From Cladocopium goreaui (lineage: Eukaryota; Sar; Dinophyceae; Suessiales; Symbiodiniaceae), in contig CAMXCT020000813.1 of assembly GCA_947184155.2 (NCBI GenBank), forward strand, positions 1-64,000: a DNA stretch of 64,000 nt, read 5' to 3'. Every line of letters starts with the position of its first letter. The stretch's first letter is position 1. The notes beneath the pieces were generated by a model. It was not told where the DNA came from, searched no databases, and saw only the letters and a list, made by a program, of their open reading frames with translations. Positions 61,107 to 64,000 of this stretch are shown here, piece after piece. The position numbers and the translations under genes were made by a program.

Positions 61107-61366
61107 TTGCCGGACATTTGTGGAGAAATGATGCGTGATTTTCTTTGGCATGTGGCATGTGGTTGTTTTTCTCTATCCGAATCCAAACTTGACGAATATC
61201 TTCCACTACCCGGCTGGCGAGCTAGATTTTATATCCTGGAGATTCATGTTTCAGCTGGTTTGGAACCTTTCCATAAAGGAATAGAGCTTGAAGACGGTGT
61301 AAATGGTTATGCAAACAGTATCTTTGTATATGCCAACGGCGCCATTAGCGACCCCTGTATGCCATA
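61107..61366 (+). other. open stretch of unknown nature
   Basis: An 86-codon plus frame (MPDICGEMMRDFLWHV at start) is moderately protein-like (LPLPGWRARFYILEIHVSAG) but has no recognised motif, low GC and no splice context. Confidence 0.2.
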
Positions 61367-61626
61367 GTCTTCGTTGGACTGGGGTGGGGTGGGGTGGGGC
61401 ATGTTAGCGTTCGTTGAACTAGGTGTACTTGAAGTTGATGCTACGCCATCGTCTTCGTTGGACTGGGGTGGGGTGGGGTTGGGCATGTTAGCGTTCGTTG
61501 AACTAGGTGCACTGGAAGTTGATGCTACGCCATCGTCTTTGTTGGACTGGGGTGGGGTGGGGCATGTTAGTGTTCGTTGAACTAGGTGCACTTGAAGTTG
61601 ATGCTACGCCATCGTCTTTGTTGGAC
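61367..61626. repeat. G-rich tandem repeat, three units
   Basis: Units of 79, 84 and 79 bp with GGGGTGGGGTGGGG followed by GTTCGTTGAACTAGGTG and GATGCTACGCCATCGTC. The G runs could form a quadruplex. The minus frame reads Pro/Ser/Asn-rich repeats (PTPPQSNEDDGVAST). Confidence 0.92.
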
Positions 61627-62304
61627 AGGCGAATCTGTAAGCAAGTCTTGCACCATGTGAAAAGCTTTATGTGGATTTACAACAATGGTGTGAACCTGTG
61701 GACTAGGTTGGGCGCTGTGGCCAAAAAAAACTTCCTGAAAAAAAACAAACAGAGCTTGGCAAAACACTATAAATACCATCAAAAAATGGATTTATGTTGC
61801 CCCTCCTTGCAAATACCATGGAAAAAAAGATTGTGGTTTGAGGCCTGAAGCCCAAATACATGGTAATTCCCACGAATGCAGTCGGCAGCTCTGAATACAA
61901 AAGTGTGTTTTCGAAGGGGTCGTTAACAACGCCGTAGCCTTGTATATCATAGCGTTAGTAAGATTACTCTTTGGTAATTTAGCATACTGTAGCTATGGAA
62001 AAGCACCAGTTTGAACAGCTATTATAATAGGTAATCATGCATTTTTCATTTGCCATATGTTGATTATTAGAGCGATCCAGAGGGTACCCCAGACCCTATC
62101 TTCACCGAACATCACCCAGTGGATCCCAAACTGACCGTTTTTTCACCGTTTTTTCACCGCGCTGAGGTCAATTTTATGAACGGACAAGCTATGCACCAGG
62201 ACATGCTGTGCTTTTCCTGGGCCGGGCCATATTACCAGAAGATATGGGGATTTCCATAGTCATGAGGGGGTACCCTAAAATGGATTGAATCATGGAAAAA
62301 CCTA
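61627..62304. other. spacer
   Basis: Contains a diverged family A-like pair (ACTCTTTGGTAATTTAG at 61963 and CCAGAGGGTA at 62075). No exon seen. Confidence 0.5.
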
Positions 62305-62417
62305 TTACCCTCTGGTACACGTTTACATAACTATGGAAAATTACCTATTTTCAATGGGTAAATCCACTATTTCTATGGGCCATGGCTTCAATAGCTATGT
62401 TAAACTACCAGAGGGTA
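62305..62417. mobile_element. MITE family A, full copy
   Basis: TACCCTCTGGTACACGTTTAC to TTAAACTACCAGAGGGTA. Confidence 0.9.
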
Positions 62418-62754
62418 ACATGGATTCTCTATGATTCTTTATTTTATTGGTGAGATCCCTGAATTGGATGACGAGAAACTCTGTCGGACCACCCCATAGT
62501 TGGGTAGGTGGTACATACAGGGATTTCCTTAAACTATGTTTATTTAAAACGAATATATCTATATATCTAATATGTTATCATATGTTATTCTTTTATGTTA
62601 TTCTTAGTTTGATGGTAGTAAATCCAATTGTTTAAAGACTAAGAGAAGATTACTATGGTAGTTGTTCCCTGAAACCAATCCATTGATTCAAGAATGAGTG
62701 TCACATGAGGATGGAATCAGTTTGGGTCACGGTTCACCAAGACACATGCACAGA

Positions 62755-62909
62755 TACAGGATGGGCCACCCCAGTTATAAGTTGGTTTATAAACCTCATT
62801 AATTAACATCCATTAACTAGTTCGTTAAATCATGTTATATCTACCATAAACTATAGAATTCAGCCACTTATATCTCAACTGAACGCTATCTTTGGGGCCC
62901 CATCCTGTA
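62755..62909. mobile_element. inverted-repeat element, family E relative
   Basis: TACAGGATGGGCCACCCC to GGGGCCCCATCCTGTA with TAGTTCGTTAAATC and CCATAAACTATAG inner motifs; 155 bp. Confidence 0.78.
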
Positions 62910-62999
62910 CCATGCGGTAATTTTACACAGGAAAATCAGGGAACATCATCAAACTTAAGGGGCCATCTATACGTAATATCTATACCATAAGTCTATACG

Positions 63000-63135
63000 A
63001 TAAATATCATATATATATACACCATAAATATAATAAATTTCTATATATATATATACACAATAAATATAATAAATCTATATATATATATATATCTATACCA
63101 TAAATATAATAAATCTCTCTATATATATATATACG
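63000..63135. repeat. TATA and ATAAATATAATAAAT repeats
   Basis: Three irregular units of ACCATAAATATAATAAAT between (TA)n runs, just before an exon candidate. Confidence 0.88.
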
Positions 63136-63140
63136 ACGAG

Positions 63141-63170
63141 GCGCTGTGTGTTGCCCGGAAGGTTCAAATG
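63141..63170 (+). CDS. exon candidate
   Basis: CGACGAG|GCGCTG, reading ALCVARKVQM; a GT donor after AAG or a GC donor after ATG. Short but GC-rich in AT repeats. Confidence 0.3.
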
Positions 63171-63521
63171 GCGTTTAAACATGTTTAAACATTATCCTTC
63201 AACATGCTCAAACACCTGCACAGGGCCAGTGTTTTGAGATTTCCCAGACGACGAACCCTAAACCCGAAAACCTATCGGCTCTCGAAACTTTGAATCCTAA
63301 ACTGGAAAACACTGCGTATACGCAGTATTTTCTGCCATCTCTCCTATCGTATATTCGACAGCACGACATTCTCAATGTTAATGTCTGGGCAACACACGGC
63401 GTCTGTGGGTATATATATATAATCATATACTATATATACAGTACATATATATATATATATACACACCATTGAATTCTGTAACAAAAGACCGGCGTTTCTC
63501 CACGTTTAGAGTTTGTTCCAG

Positions 63522-63574
63522 GAGACCTCTGATTCCTGGGTTCCCGCTATGGCGGTTCCGTCGCTTCCTCAGTG
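63522..63574 (+). CDS. exon candidate
   Basis: TTCCAG|GAGACC to CAGTG|GTAAAC, reading ETSDSWVPAMAVPSLPQ. A second frame (RPLIPGFPLWRFRRFLS) is also open. Confidence 0.33.
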
Positions 63575-64000
63575 GTAAACCAAGCCATGGCACTTTTGGG
63601 GATTTCGCCGAACTTGTTCAGCTTAGTGAATTAATGTGAATTACCCAGATTCCAGGGTTTTAGGCTGTACTCAACCCCTAAGTATGGTATAAATATATGA
63701 ATCCCAAAATAGTTTTTTTAAGTAGGGGAACAACCGATGAACCCTTGACAGATTGATATGATTTTTGTTTGGATGATTTCCATGGTCCATGAGTTTATGG
63801 GTTTCGTGATCGTAGTTGCAACAAAAAAACTGTCAATTCAAACTTTACAATCCACAAATAAGTTTGTATTGGGGTATACCCAATCACAAACCACAATTTT
63901 AGATGCTTCATACCCAACCATTTATGGTGAGTCATTGGAAGTGTTGTGGCCAGAGCCTTTCAGCCACCCGAAGCACTACCGATTGGTGCAACCCGAGAAT
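63575..64000. other. spacer or intron to window end
   Basis: AT-rich with no coding-like island seen. Confidence 0.5.

Noticed and set aside
2969-62417. Family A palindromes as transcription terminators
   Set aside because: They lie at every kind of position, including many introns of one gene, and share TA-flanked transposon ends.

Overview
The window looks like nuclear DNA of a dinoflagellate, most likely of the Symbiodiniaceae/Suessiales type. The evidence is: short GC-rich exons in AT-rich introns of 0.2-2.7 kb; acceptors that are almost always AG|G; donors that are a mix of GT, GC and GA; dense families of short palindromic transposable elements; and a very long Copia-type polyprotein of the kind common in these genomes. 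No rRNA, tRNA, CRISPR or bacterial operon structure was seen. Almost all host exons are too short to appear as long reading frames and were found by reading across introns.

Layout. 1-3000: satellite block (52-bp array, tetranucleotide tract, 59-bp array) bracketed by short perfect palindromes. 3689-5406: two possible last exons of a plus-strand gene. 7844-24907: a plus-strand gene for a nitrilase-superfamily enzyme of the NIT1 / deaminated-glutathione amidase type, read here as up to 14 exons with intact Glu-Lys-Cys triad; its introns hold most of the MITEs and a 1.5-kb ten-base satellite. 28508-43016: a chain of exon-like islands, also plus strand, whose product is not recognised. 47217-49701: a small five-exon plus-strand gene for a 112-residue coiled-coil protein with consistent splice phases. 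50227-51587: two exon candidates of a further plus-strand gene. 51760-60861: a complete Copia-type LTR retrotransposon on the minus strand, with 82-bp identical LTRs, 5-bp target duplication, half-tRNA-Met primer site and polypurine tract. 61367-61626: a G-rich tandem repeat. The last 2 kb has MITEs, AT repeats and two exon candidates.

The host genes all point the same way (plus), as expected for dinoflagellate unidirectional gene arrays whose transcripts receive a trans-spliced leader; the retrotransposon lies antisense to them. At least five families of short inverted-repeat elements (called A to E here) fill introns and spacers, some nested in one another, which gives relative insertion ages.

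Most unusual points: the retrotransposon polyprotein carries a degenerate DNA cytosine methyltransferase-like segment ahead of the integrase and a C-terminal membrane-spanning plus Ser/Gly repeat tail; its gag and pol frames part exactly at the protease active site; and several introns of the nitrilase gene are bounded by direct repeats, as expected of introner-type insertion.
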